From Kudoa neothunni (lineage: Eukaryota; Cnidaria): a DNA stretch of 64,000 bases. The notes under the pieces are model-generated. The model was given only the letters and a program-made list of their open reading frames with translations, ran no database searches and was not told where the DNA came from. Below, piece after piece: positions 25,897-38,056 of this stretch. The position numbers and the translations under genes were made by a program. The DNA lies in the NCBI GenBank assembly GCA_964304625.1, contig OZ199839.1:2108001-2172000 (forward strand), written 5' to 3'. Positions within the stretch are counted from its first letter, which is position 1; each line of letters starts with the position of its first letter.

Positions 25897-27440
25897 CAGT
25901 AAGGTCTCGATATTGCGTGTTTTGTAGGGAATAGGAATTTTCTACGCAATACTGAGACCGGCGCATGCACAAACAACGAAAAATATTAATTTTTAACAAC
26001 GAAGTCAACTATTTTTTGAAACTTATCTCTAATTTTAATAATTTCATATATTTCGTCCATTATGGGATGAGTATAGATTAAAGCAGAAGGATTCTATTGC
26101 ACATAAGCTTTTCTGATAATATTTATCGCATTTTGAAACAATAGAAATATCCTTATCGATTTGATATGATGCGTCCTCAATTACGGTTTCAGCTTCCTCC
26201 AATTCACTTACATCGTCAAAGTCGTCTAGCAATTTATTCGAAACAAACTTACCTGAAATGCGTATTTACCAACAATTATTGTTTCAGATGCGTATCCGAC
26301 ATCTGCATTAATATCCCCTTTATTTTATATTATTATTAATTTATTAGTTAATCGTACGATTTCTAAATATCTGAGATTTCTCGAAACAGTTTTCGATAGT
26401 TTTTCTTTCTACCATGTCCCATGCTTCATTCAACGTATTTAAACAATCCATAATCGTGTATTTGAAGGATGTTAAAGTATCCTCGCCGGACAGAAACTTT
26501 CTGGCAAACGATTCGCGTTAGTTTTCCTTCAAACTATGAATGATGCCGAGATCCATTGACTGGAGGACGCTGGTGGTGTTTTTAGGTAGGAAAAACAATT
26601 CAATGTTATTAAAGTGGTTCGTTAAATTGGGATGAGACGGGCATTGATCAAGGAGGATAAGGACTTTTCTCTTTTTTTGACTGAATTTGTTATCTAAATT
26701 TTTAGGATTTCTAAGAATAGAGCCGCGGACATCCAACCATTTTTTGGGACTTTATTTTACTGAGAGATTTTTGACTCCATTAAAACAACGCGGCTTCATC
26801 CATATTTATAATATTTTCTCGTTTATACTAACCAAGAATATCTGAATTATTGTTAATCCATTCGGGGATCGCACTTACATCAGCACTCCCAGCCTCTCCA
26901 TGTAATCTGATATTCATCAAACAATACCTTGTCTTGAAATTGGAGAACCAACCTTTACTACAATTAAAATCGTAAATTTTGAGATCTTCAGCTTTTTTGA
27001 AGCCTCTTCGTAAATAATAAATCCAGGAACATTTTCCTTCTTTTCTCTTTGGAGAACAATCCGAATGAATAGTAGACTTTCAAACCAATCATATTCCCTT
27101 TTTTTTAATACGACCATCAGAAAAATTCGAATCAACGATTTTGCTTTCCTTAGGCAACATTCTATCCAACCGAGAATAGCCTATGTTTATTTAATAATGA
27201 TTAGAAATTAATGCTTCTCTGACATCTAACCATTTCAACTTCTGTAGCAGTACACAAAAGGTGGATTAATCGGGTTATTTTATGTTAAAAATGCCACATA
27301 GTAGCAAGACCCTCGATTTTCACTGATCTTACATAAATATATTTTATTAATAATATAACAACCTTTCAGCCTATTAATTGTACAGTGTGAATTAAACAAA
27401 GACTACAAATTGAAAACCACGCAATATCGTGACCTTACTG
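25897..27440 (-). mobile_element. Second Tigger element, different subfamily
   Basis: The inverted ends CAGTAAGGTCTCGATATTGC (25897 onward) and CAGTAAGGTCACGATATTGC (inverted, ending 27440) differ at one base. TA flanks both sides (25895-25896, 27441-27442). Minus-strand transposase fragments lie inside. A solo end of the same subfamily lies near 57615-57641. The sharp, nearly identical ends contrast with the decayed coding part. Confidence 0.92.
26044..27135 (-). pseudogene. Tigger transposase fragments
   Basis: Pieces on the minus strand: a segment within 27135-26917 with SKKLKISKFTILI and FSVGWFSNFKT-like sequence of the N-terminal DNA-binding region; near 26820-26745 a trace of the first catalytic region; 26736-26518 with KRKVLILLDQCPSHPNL (second aspartate) and LPKNTTSVLQSMDLGIIHSL (third aspartate region); and 26232-26044 with the acidic tail EEAETVIEDASYQIDKDI. 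Stops and frame shifts separate all pieces. The element holding it is non-autonomous now. Confidence 0.85.
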
Positions 27441-27442
27441 TA

Positions 27443-27972
27443 ATATTAAAAATAAGGCACTTTTGGAGTAGATTTAATTCACCTTTCTTTATTATGTGTT
27501 ATTTTGATTGATCTCAAAAGAAAGCTGAGAAGACCTAACTTAACTACTTAAAAAAATCACTTCTAATTATTAGACTTAAAATTAAAGTTTGAAAGTTTTT
27601 TAAATAACATTTAGACAGATTTGGCTATAGGGTAACTTAATATAGCGAGGTTCTGTTTCGTAAACCTATTTAATTATCTTTGATAAAATACTGGTATCAA
27701 ATTTTTATTTAATATTAAAATTAAAAATTATGACATATGAGGTAACATACCCCAAAAATGCCAGTAAATCAAAATAAATATTGTGATTGTTTATGTTTAA
27801 TGTCTCATACTTTTTTTGCTCAAAATTTAATATTAATTTCATATCTAAGATCATTTTGGTAATGGTAAAATATGCGGCACCTAAAAAGGTCCTCTTGCGC
27901 AAGTTTTTCGATTTTCTTTTTTCACGCTTATCTATGATAAAATAAAAAAATATGGAGAGCGAAAATTTAGAT
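27443..27972. other. Intergenic
   Basis: An ATAGCGAGGTTCTG block near 27642 looks like a worn Tigger terminus. The 27705-27902 minus frame is unrecognised. Confidence 0.4.
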
Positions 27973-29029
27973 CAAAATAATAACTTCTAAATTTTCAGAA
28001 TTTTCATTCGAACGCTGTCGAATACACGTGTAATCTCCATCCTTTTTTTCCAAAAAACATTGAATTGCTCTCTAATTTGTTTTGATAGTCATTCATAAAT
28101 TGGTTAAGATTCATACTTTTTATCATAAAATATAATTTTTACAATATCAGATTTATCTATATATGTTTTTATTGGTTTTATATGTAAATAGTTTAAAAAC
28201 GAGAAGACAATCACGTGCTCTCAAAATGCATTGTTTTAATTTTCTTAGAACTGATGATTTTTGTTAGTAATAAATCAACACTACATTTTAGATAAACATT
28301 TAATTTCAATAGGTAAATAACCTAAAGGGTATTATATGAAGTTATTAGATTACTAGAGGAGTTCTTACCTGTGTATTTAGTATAACATTCGATGAACGTA
28401 AAAAAATTGTTATAATAAAATTCGAAGAATTGTTATTTCTATAAATTTATTAGTTTTAGTAAATTATAAGTGTATCGATGAAAATAATAACGTTGGTTAA
28501 CATAATGTATTTACACCTTGTAATATTCTTAATTCGTATATTTGACAGATTTTGTTGTTCCCAGATTAGGACATATTAAAAAAACTTAAAAACAATAAAA
28601 AAATAACTTACTATTTTTTCTTCGATATTTTTAAAATACTGAAAAGTAAAACAATTGAATATTATCATTTAAAAAATTAGGTTTCTGAATTTTAATAATA
28701 AAAATAGAATAAATTCTTCATTTCTAACAACAAATTAAATAAAAAAAATTATAAACTAAAAAAATTGAACGACATCAGAATCTATTTTATAAAGCAGAAA
28801 AAGTATTTCTATCATAATGAAAGAGAGATCTTTCTGTAAAACACGCAATAAGTTTATTTTTAAAGTTAGTCCATATAAAAGTGTTATAATCAATGATGAA
28901 AATCTAAATAATAATAATAAAAAACAAACCTTTAGGTTAATAACAAAAAAAGCGAAAAAATATGGAGATTACACGTGTACTCGACCGCGTTCGGATGAAA
29001 ATTCTGAAAATTTAGAAGTTATTATTTTG
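27973..29029. mobile_element. 1.06-kb element with 68-bp terminal inverted repeats
   Basis: 27973-28040 and the reverse complement of 28962-29029 agree over 68 bp with only about five differences. They start CAAAATAATAACTTCTAAAT, pass through TACACGTGTAATCTCCAT, and stop matching abruptly on the inner side. The interior is AT-rich and encodes no transposase; the frame at 28817-29254 only overlaps the right repeat and continues past it. No target-site duplication is evident at the outer edges. Superfamily unknown; long clean repeats and small size suit a MITE. Confidence 0.8.
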
Positions 29030-30389
29030 AGGGCCATGGGGTTCGACTCTCATCCGCTACACCGCATATTTTCCCACTATCCCCTACACGAAACGCACGA
29101 ATGGTTTCGTGTCCATAACTTTAAGATCAGAAAACTTCGTGCGCTCATGACACGAACGGGCATTTTTTGCATTATTCCCATTTACAATCTTCAGCCAATA
29201 TGGCTCATCAAGTCAACTTTAGTAATCAAACTTTTCTCTTTCCTCTCATTTTAAAGTATTTAATTTTATATACAATGATAACATTTAAGATAATATTTTA
29301 AGAAAAATTGAAAATATTCTCCGTGTCGTTTGGTTGTTATGATAACTTTCATCCATAATTTTGTCATTGCATGAATTTTCAAGTTGGGAAAATCAATTTC
29401 ATTATCGGAACCATAGTAACTTGATATGAGATTCATAATTGTAAGTCCTAAATTCAGAATTTGTTTTTTCAAAATACGATCCAAATATTCCCTTAATGCA
29501 CAAATCAGATCGTTGTTATCATGTAATTTGCCAGAAACACCGAATAAAGTGCACATAGACGTCATTTAGGAGGAATATTTACCTTTAGCATATTGCACAC
29601 ACGCACGCGCAATATCAATTTTTAATCCCAGCAACTCTCATTTATACGTGATATTAAAATTTTATTCTCAATTAACTATTATGGTTAATAATTTTTAAGC
29701 CTTAATTATGCTTTTAAAAGTTAAAATAATTATACAGAATCGTAACTACACAGGATTAAATTTGCTCAATCTAATAGGTACTTCCTCCGTAATAAACCTT
29801 CAAATGAATTCCACTATCTTTTATAGCTTCCTTTACTAGTTACATTGTAATTGGAGTCAAACATTCAAGATTTCAAATTTTTTTTCTAATAGACGTAAAC
29901 TTTTTCAAGAGGAACTCTAATTTAGATAGTGACAGTTATGTGATATTCACACTATTTAACTACGTGGTCCTGTCGTAATCAAAAAATTTCAATTTAAATA
30001 TACTCAGTGCCATTTACTTAGGTAATGTAGATAAATAATGTCAATTTGTGAGAAACAAAAATCAACGATAAATAATCAAATTTTTGTTTGATTCTGAAAA
30101 AAAAAATAAATTTAATAAATAGAAAAAGTAACTAATTTAATTTTTGTGTAGTTTTAGGAACTAAGAAATAATACACGGAATTACGAAATAAAATGATGTT
30201 GATAGAATTGGCATGACAGTGTTAATTGGATAAAGGCGGAATTGAACGAAAACAAAAGTAATACTAAAGTTAAAATTTTGTCCACTAAAATCAACATTGT
30301 TAGATTGGTAGTTCTACTTTGAAGTAGCCCTAAACATATTACTACAAACATCGATGTATTTCGGGCCAGGCCGGCGTATATCTGTTAAA
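29030..30389. other. Intergenic upstream of PSMD8
   Basis: The 29266-29565 minus frame (99 residues) is unrecognised and could be an isolated exon or chance. A short block TTTTTAATCCCAGCAACTCT near 29618 matches repeat family R. No clear promoter for the following gene. Confidence 0.45.
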
Positions 30390-31748
30390 ATGAATACACC
30401 TTCACTCCCTATCAGCGCTGAACGTATAACTCAATTTCATTCGGCCCTAAACGAGAAGTACTACAATGCTGATCGTTCATATGAGCAAATATATCAATTG
30501 ATGCTGGAGCTGGAAGTAATTTCAGCCATGTTATGCGCTCATAAATTATTATGGATATTAGAATTATTTGGCTAAATGTGATTTTACTCCATCAATACTT
30601 TCTGATACTAGCAATGATAAACTCACCATTAATGCACAATTAAGTAAGTAAATTGTGCTTAATTAGAAAAAGTTTTGAGTTACTAATTTGCTCTCTCATT
30701 CATCAGGGGATTGTTTTGAGATTGGAGCAAAAATTGCTCTACGTATGCACAAATCCAGCAACTTTGAAACATGGATCAATGTTGTTTTGCTTATCTATAT
30801 CAATTTCGAGTAATTGTTATATATATAAAATAATAGATAAATTGTTTGAATATTGACAAAATTCACAAATTATATAGGGGAGTTTTAAGTGGTTCACTCG
30901 AAGCTGAACGGATGTTTTCTTTGTATTTATTAAAATTGATCAGTTTGAACAATTGTAACGAATACAACTGTGTATGATGGAGTTATTGAAGTGCCTCTCT
31001 TTGATGAATTATCTTAGATGATTGAGAAAATCCCATATACTATACTTGAGACAGGGACATTGATTAAGATTCCATTAGAACTTCATATGGTTATTTATTC
31101 TTTGGTTTTTTCACTTTTTTTAATTAGGTTTTTGTTTAGAACTTAACGTCATTGAATTTTGGACATGTATAAGATAGATCCATTGGTTATGTATTAGATT
31201 ATAACAATTAAATCATCTAGGTCTATCGTATTCTAAATAATATCAAAGATGATATCGATTTTGTTAATTTTATTGGTCCTATTGTTTTTCTAACCCGATG
31301 TCAACAAGCGGCAACTCTTGAATGCACTTGTACTAATGTGTCAGTTGGGGATGTGGCACGATTATTCAGACTTGAAAGTGAGGTCGAAGCTGAAGCATTT
31401 ATTAAACTACAGGTTGGTTTTCGCTTTAATCACGATTGGATCTGTTTTTGATTATGCTTGTTACAGAGTGGATGGATGATTGACGGAAACAAAATGGTCA
31501 CTTTTGGCAATACTACTCGTCCTGCCGATAAACCCGTTGTTTTCACGATTGATTCTGACCTTTCACAGCGAGCCTGTGTCCACTTGAACACCCCTTTTGA
31601 GTTTTGTTCTCAGTGCTATACAGATGATGTTGCGAATAGTCGTCGAATTGAACTCACTATGGATGTGCCAAAAGGCTATCCAGTTCAGACGGTCAAAGCT
31701 ATTAAAGATTATGGCAGTTTTATTAATTTGTTTGATTCATTATTATGA
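30390..31748 (+). CDS. PSMD8: 26S proteasome regulatory subunit RPN12 (PSMD8)
   Basis: Seven exons (30390-30515, 30562-30643, 30707-30809, 30878-30971, 31018-31089, 31221-31412, 31467-31748) join in consistent phase to 316 residues. The product is a PCI-domain lid subunit of the 19S regulatory particle, which helps assemble the lid and deliver ubiquitinated proteins for degradation. Recognition: EQIYQLMLELE in exon 1, RDCFEIGAKIALRMHKSSNF across exons 2-3 (family form RD-x-L-EIGA), IEKIPYTILETGTLIKIPLE, YRILNNIKDDIDFVNFIGP, and the winged-helix end VSVGDVARLFRLESEVEAEA, then SGWMIDGNKMVTF. About 75 residues follow that last motif, longer than the usual short RPN12 end and without recognised similarity. 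Introns are 46-131 bp. Start chosen because the exon 1 frame opens there and leads directly into the N-terminal helix. Confidence 0.82.
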
Positions 31749-33239
31749 TTCAAATAACCCTACTTATAAAAAATATAAAGTGGTCTTTTGTTGTTTACAA
31801 TAAGACTCATTCAATGCTTGTGCGTAATTATAGTGAAACGATTATGATTGGATGACATGAATATTTTATATATTAAGTTGTTAGCTATAAAATGTGATAA
31901 ATGTGAAGAGAGTTATTACTTTTGTTTATTTAACGTAATTGTTGTTAAACCTATAATAATTTTACAGATGCACAGTTGTTTTTTAATATTTATTTAAGCT
32001 AGAATTTCGATATAAAACCTTGTTTGACTACTGTTGAATTGTGCGGTAGATAAAAGCCGGCGTTATTAATGTAAATGCGTGTACCTTAGATTAAAATTAT
32101 TTAATTAAAATTATTAGATTAAGTCTCAATATTCAAATTGATCGGATTTTGATTGTAAATTTTCGACAGATTGATGGATTATATTGGGCAGGTGTATTGA
32201 AACTTCAACTTTCTGACGATTAAAATAGAACGTATAGACAGCGAGCATTAGCTTGGGTGCAATGCAATGTGGCTGTAATTTCAAACAACAAAGAGATCAT
32301 TGCATCTACGCCCCTATTCTGTAATGGGTTTCCTATTTATAGTGTATGCTGACTTTTTGTGTGTTATATCTACAGCTAAAATTCAATCTAATTAAGAGGG
32401 CCCAGTCAGACATTGAGTCATCATGGAGGTATTAGACAGTAAAATTTGCGAACTTCAGAGAGTCCAAGGGGTTGATATTGAGGGGATTAGAAATTGAGGT
32501 GGTGGTCACTCTGACCCATGGATGTCCAGTTTTTTTTGTTTACAAGGTAAAATCCCTGGCTCAACCAATCAGGAAGTGAGGTTATGACCTATTTGACAAG
32601 TGTTTTCTAACCTTTTTTCTATCGCGCCCTACTTTTTCTTGAAAAAAATTCCATGTCTTATCTTTTGCAAAAGTATTGATTTTTTATAAGTTAAACTGTT
32701 TATAACATTGAATAATATTCTCTATCGAATTAAAACATGAAAGCAATTAATATATACTCTTTTTTTCGTTCCGTCAAAAACAGCGTCAAATGAAACTCGT
32801 GGCAATCCAACCTTCATTAGGAAACAGTCTCGTGTATACGGGGTTAATAAACGGAACATAAATAATATAGATAAAAAATTAATCCATATTATATTAGGTT
32901 TAATCAAAAAAAGGGGGTATACGATTCTAAATGAGACAAGATTGAGATTCGAACCATTCTGATTCTATTCGGGTGAAGGACACGTTAAATAATATTATTA
33001 ATTTTTATATAATTAGTCATTTAAAAATAAGCGATATCGAAAGTCGTGATGTTGACTTCAAAGTACTTCATACTGCCCAATTATCTCACCATTATCCGTT
33101 CCCCACCAAAATTTTTTTACGCATCGCGTTAGGAGACACTACGTTAGACCATCCCCATTAACGTTGTAAGCATCGCAGGACGAGTAAAATCTATCCCCTT
33201 ATCTTTCTACAGCAATGTAAAAATTTAACACAATAAACA
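31749..33239. other. Intergenic, includes a GC-richer patch at 32390-32600
   Basis: The 32390-32600 patch holds a short plus frame from an ATG at about 32423 that stops after 24 codons; not assigned. Near 32599 GTGTTTTCTAACCTTTTTTC resembles a hAT-type terminus. A GATTCGAACC box near 32947 (inverse of a tRNA B box) stands alone. Confidence 0.4.
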
Positions 33240-33500
33240 TGCTCGTTCGCTGGGCAACCGCCACCCCAAACCCTATCCATAACGTAAGGGCTTTGGCTAT
33301 ACAAAGATTTAAAGTCTGTCAGTGCATCCCAGCAATTCAAACGTCTAATTCAATATTCTCTGCTAGATCGAACTATAACAATGACCCTAATTGGAGGATA
33401 GAAACACACATGTACGGAGACAGTAGGCTGATCAATTGTGGGAATTGAACTTCATACCTGGGGGTATAGGGCTTAATCACCGTATCGCTGGTTTTTCAGT
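33240..33500 (-). repeat. Possible tRNA-derived SINE
   Basis: On the minus strand from about 33496 the sequence reads ATACGGTGATTAAGCCCTAT, an A-box-like segment. About 25 bases later comes AAGTTCAATTCC, a good match to an RNA polymerase III B box. No cloverleaf with a proper acceptor stem forms, so it is not a functional tRNA. The following ~200 bp would be the SINE body, but no second full copy was found in this window. Confidence 0.4.
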
Positions 33501-33778
33501 TCTCTCCTTAAGTGTGTCTAGTCGGTTGAATTTTCACACTACCGAAAAAAATGTGGCGAAAGGTTCCGTGTGACAATCCATATTAACTACAATGTTCGGG
33601 ATCGAGGTCCGAATAGTCATAATACCAAAACTGAACAATTTTCCTCGTGAATTTTATCGTAAAATATTGAAGTTGCAAATATTTTGTGAAGAAAGATAAT
33701 TTATCACAATCATGGATTAAAAAGTTTTGATGTACGAAATAATGCTACTATTATTTAATTGGGATTTCAATCACATTA
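33501..33778. other. Region downstream of the ApeC gene
   Basis: No feature recognised; includes the 3' flank of the minus-strand ApeC gene. Confidence 0.4.
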
Positions 33779-34991
33779 TCAAGCTCCTCCCGAACTATTC
33801 TCTTCTTGCTGAGAAGTAGGAGGAGTTGTAGATGTGCCTTTAGATTTCTTTCTTATCTGGTTTATAACTGTGGTAAATCTTCCGTGAATATCGTCTTGGT
33901 ATTTTCGGTAGAGCAGCGCCACCATCGAAATCAACACCACTAGTATTAATAAACCACCAATACCCATCATAACTGATCTTGGATTTTTCGCTAAAGCCGA
34001 AGTTTCCAGAGTCTAAAAACTTTGAATAAGGAAAAAAATTATGATTTACATCCTTAAGCAATTCTTTTTGAATTTCTATTGTGTTATTGGCTGGTCCACC
34101 TAATTCTGGAACCAACTTAGCTTACAATACAATTTTCAAGCATTTTACCAGGTACCGCTTCATAGTAACAACTGTAGAGTAGAATATTGTAATCTCTGTC
34201 GGGATTGGGTCCAAAAGGAACTTCTCCGGAAATTTTATCTCGATTACCCTCATCGTTATCGTCAAAAAACAAAAACTCCAAAATGGCCTACAGTTAATCA
34301 CATGTTAGAAAATTATTCAGAAAGGAAAATAATTTCTACAAAATTACTTTCATTCCCTTGACACTTTGACAAGTTCTATTCTTGTATGGGAATAAATAGA
34401 AAGGTGTGTCAGTGGGAAGTTCCATCGGAAGGTCTACACTACCCGAATCAGTGCAGCAGAAGTAAATCAAGGTAGTGTTTGCGGTGTATTCACCATCTGG
34501 AGTACTTCCTTCGTGACTGTTAGGAAGATCTTGTTGCGATTTCTCATCATCCCAAAAAATACTTCCTGATTCGAAATTGGCGGGACACTCTCCTTTTTTG
34601 TAGATACAATATTTACCGAAAGGCCATTGTATCGTGGTGCTGGAACTGTTAGAGGATGGTTGAGTGGTATTGTCGGCTAACTTCATACAAAATGTTTGTT
34701 CAATACCTCTGTTATTGAATACACCACTCATATGATAACTAGAATTTGACCTTCTATTTATGTTTTGATCATCCTCAGTGTTATGATAAACAGATCCGCT
34801 CTGCCAACCAGATGGACAACCTGTTGTTGGTTCAGGTAGACCATATGTGCCAGTAGGCCATTTCACATTGGAATCTTCTGTCTTTGTTGCCCTCAATATT
34901 AAACCTAGAACAGATTTTTCTCATATACATACCGATACAAAACAACAACAAAAATACAAAAAGTGATTAAATAAAAATATCTTTTAATCAT
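33779..34991 (-). CDS. ApeC-domain (apextrin-like) type I membrane protein
   Basis: Four exons on the minus strand (34991-34933, 34891-34348, 34287-34126, 34012-33779) join in phase to 332 residues. Residues 1-20 (MIKRYFYLITFCIFVVVLYR) form a signal peptide. The ApeC domain spans about 30-255: WPTGTYGLPEPTTGCPSGW, a tyrosine/histidine-rich GVFNN part, FCMKL, WPFGKYCIYKKGECP, GSIFWDDE, YFCCTD, LPTDTPFYLF and CQSVKGM, then an exon 3 ending in YSCYYEAVPGKM. A single transmembrane segment follows (IGGLLILVVLISMVALLY), then a charged tail ending in SSGGA. ApeC proteins are invertebrate secreted or membrane-bound factors linked to adhesion, development and microbe (peptidoglycan) recognition. A membrane anchor suggests a cell-surface role. 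Eight or more cysteines are in family positions. Introns are 41, 60 and 113 bp. Exon 1 is inferred from phase and signal-peptide character. Confidence 0.92.
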
Positions 34992-35652
34992 TTATTATTT
35001 CTCAATAGAAACGCCCCTTCATCTATTCACACAATATTTGTTAGCGTTCATTCATCTGTGGTTACCAATCACTACCGCAATCCATAGCAAAATTCAATCA
35101 ATTAGTTTTAGATATAAAGAAATGAAAATTTTTTCATTATTGTATTTAACATTTTTAAACTTTGTAATATAAATTTTAATTTTTCGTTCAGAAATGTTTG
35201 GTAAATGACTATAATACTAAATTCATATTTGTAATTATATATATCAAATTATTCTTTTAGTTTTAATTAACTATATACCAACTAAAAAACTAAAAGAATA
35301 ATTTGATACATATAATTCACAAGAACCCTTATTAAATAAGTGAATACGTTTACATTAACCAAATCCTAGATTAATTTGGTTTAAAATTAAATTACAATGA
35401 TTCAGTTTATGAATGAGATAGATTTTATATAAAAAAAGAAACTAATTTAATATAATTTTTGGTTTTTTTGAAAAAGTTTTGAAGCTCACAATACTCTTTT
35501 ACGTAAAATGAAAAAAATGATAAATTTAAATTAGCTGCTTCTATATTTAACAAATTGTTAAAATTGAATTATTCACAAAATTTTTATTATAAATTAAAAA
35601 CATAATTAACTAACCTACATATTCATAATCTTTGATTTAATCACTTATATCA

Positions 35653-35683
<31 letters not shown>

Positions 35684-36889
35684 TCAGGAACAACACAAAT
35701 AATGACTATATAGAAAAATAATATCATTTATACTTTTAAGATATTTGTTCAGAGCTTCGGTAAACGAATCTTGCTTTAATTGTTTCATTTAGAAACAAGT
35801 TGAAAATCATTCGGGAATATTTTATTTTTCAATTAAAAAGAACTTAATTTTATAAAAATTTTTGTATATTACAAAAGCTACTCAGTCAGCTACGAAATAT
35901 GTGAAGTTTTATACGTTAGCGTTACAGAAAAGGGATTTGTTACTATGGTCACCGAGTGGGTTCAACATGAGTAAATTTTATTTTAACTTTAATTAATACT
36001 TTTTTCGTCACAATATATAAATTATAACGAGGAAAAATTAATTAATAATATTATCATGTCTAATAAAAATTAATTGATTATTAATTTTAATCGTGCTAAT
36101 TGAGAAATATTAAAGCGATCATTGATTCATGCGTTCTTTTAACGCAATATAGATTTCCAACAATAAAAATCTATATAAATTTTTATTACATTGTTTAATA
36201 GTTTATTTGTTGAACAAAATAATTGTAATGATTCATTTTGTTTATATTACACATAGGATTCCTTCAATTTAAAGTAGCTAACCTTAAATATAATAGATTC
36301 AATAAAAATAATAATGTCTATCACCAATAAACAGGAATTGTTAACATCAAAAACGACAGCGTGCACACGCACAAACTAGAATTAGGATTAAATTCGTCTT
36401 TAAGAATAATCACGGACATTTATTAATATATCTGATTAGAAAGTTCATTAAACATATGTGTTACAGATTAATTATCGCGCAGATCTCCCTGTCGTTATTG
36501 TTTGTTACAGGTGTGTTTCCATGCGCGTGACTACAACAAATTACAATTGATTTTTTTCTGTAGAACCTCTAAAATATTAGTTTTTTAAAAGGTTTAAACC
36601 AACTATAAGTGAAATCTTACTTATTAATAGCATAGCATTAATTTTTTATCAAATATACAGGGACTCATTTGAATTGTTCGGATTGGCAAGAGTTTAATTT
36701 ATAATAATAAGGATTACACAGGAATAATTTAGCAAAAAAATATTAAGACTGGTAATAAATTATGGGTTAATTAAAAAATTATGACTCTAAATTAAATATA
36801 TCCACTTTTTACAAACTTGTGTTCCTAAAGAATTATTTCCAAAAATTAGTTCGAACTTATTTGAATTTTACGCACGCGCGAACCGTAAC
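34992..36889. other. AT-rich intergenic between ApeC gene and COX11
   Basis: Divergent promoters for both genes should lie here, but no motif is convincing. A perfect (AT)n tract lies at about 35657-35684. An inverted pair around AAAAGAATAATTTGATA (about 35248 and 35290) makes a small stem. No exon recognised. Confidence 0.5.
35657..35684. repeat. (AT)n microsatellite
   Basis: Uninterrupted alternating A and T of roughly 28 bases. Confidence 0.85.
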
Positions 36890-37904
36890 ATGTTAAATTC
36901 TTTTTGTTCCAGGTTACCGGGAGTTATAACAATACAATCGATTTCTAAATTCAATTTCCTGAAATCCTCCAATTTTTTTCGTCAAATAAATACCACCAGA
37001 AACAACGGTAACGGGTTCCATTTGTCTGTTGGTTTATCTAATTCAAATTTGAATTGAAGACAGAGAAAATTCTTCCAATGTCGATGCTAAAACCGCTAAA
37101 TTACCAGTGTTATATCACACGATAGCAGCTGTTAGTTTGTTATTATTTGGTACGGCATTTGGCTTTCTAACAGTGCCACTCTACAGATTGTTCTGCCAAG
37201 TAGCTTCAATGATGGAGAATGTGTTGTGGAAAATTATCGTTGTGAAATTTAGCAAACGGGTTTTGGCGGGAAAGTCCAAGAGAAAACCTCAATGATCGAT
37301 ATAGAGCCACAAGAAGGGAAATTTGTTACTGTACGATTCGACAAGATGGTTCACCCATCTTTGCCTTGGGAATTCATTCCTCAACAAGAACAGATAACTG
37401 TATTTTAATCGCGAATTATAAGTAAAATCGCTGTGTGTAGGTGACGGTAGGAGAACCTGCTCTAGCTTTTTACAAAGCTATAAATGTGTGTGATCATCCC
37501 ATCACCGGTATATCGACCTACTCTATGGTTCCATTCTATATGGCGAAATATTTTGTAAAGGTTCAGGTATTTGGTTGTTTGAGATGTTTATGCGATGATT
37601 GTGTTTGGTTATTAGTGTTTTTGTTTCGAAGAGCAGCGACTTGAGCCTGGTGAAGAGGTAACAAGTTTTATTCCATTCTCTATGTTGCTTTGACACACAA
37701 ATATTAAAGTTAATGTGTGTTTGTTTGTATTTCTAGGTGGATATGCCAGTATTCTTCTATGTTGATCCAAGTATTTTGGAGTCGCCAGCCTATTACCAAG
37801 GAAATTACGCCATTCTCAATTACATGTTTTTCAAATCGAAATCTTCGGAATACTATGAAAAACTTAGATCTGACGATTCTTTGCCGTTGCCTAAAATTGC
37901 CTAG
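36890..37904 (+). CDS. COX11: Cytochrome c oxidase assembly protein COX11
   Basis: Six exons (36890-37007, 37060-37199, 37253-37399, 37441-37566, 37616-37657, 37737-37904) join in phase to 246 residues. COX11 is a copper chaperone anchored in the mitochondrial inner membrane that delivers copper to the CuB site of COX1. The N-terminus (MLNSFCSRLPGVITIQS) is basic and hydroxylated, fitting a mitochondrial presequence. A transmembrane helix (IAAVSLLLFGTAFGF) leads to VPLYRLFCQ with the conserved cysteine. QTGFGG, HPSLPWEF, GISTYSMVP, then the copper-binding CFCFEEQRLEPGEE and DMPVFFYVDP follow. All hallmark cysteines are present. Introns are 52, 53, 41, 49 and 79 bp. The frame is intact, so this is a working nuclear gene. 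Confidence 0.96.
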
Positions 37905-38056
37905 GATTTATTTTGTTTTTATATGTCAAATATTTATGCAAACAAATATTTATGCAAACGGGGATATATTTTAAATCAAATCAAAAATATTAAATGTAAT
38001 AAGTCTATTAGTTAAATCTTATCTCTCTAAGAATGACCAATTATCAGACTATCTAA
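37905..38056. other. COX11 downstream flank
   Basis: Short AT-rich stretch, no separate feature. Confidence 0.5.

Noticed and set aside
28817-29254. 145-codon plus frame
   Set aside because: It crosses the right 68-bp inverted repeat of the 27973-29029 element and shows no family resemblance; chance or repeat-derived.
32940-32970. tRNA B box (GATTCGAACC)
   Set aside because: No A box or cloverleaf at the right distance.
33440-33500. tRNA gene
   Set aside because: A- and B-box-like segments exist on the minus strand, but no acceptor stem or full cloverleaf forms; listed as a possible SINE.
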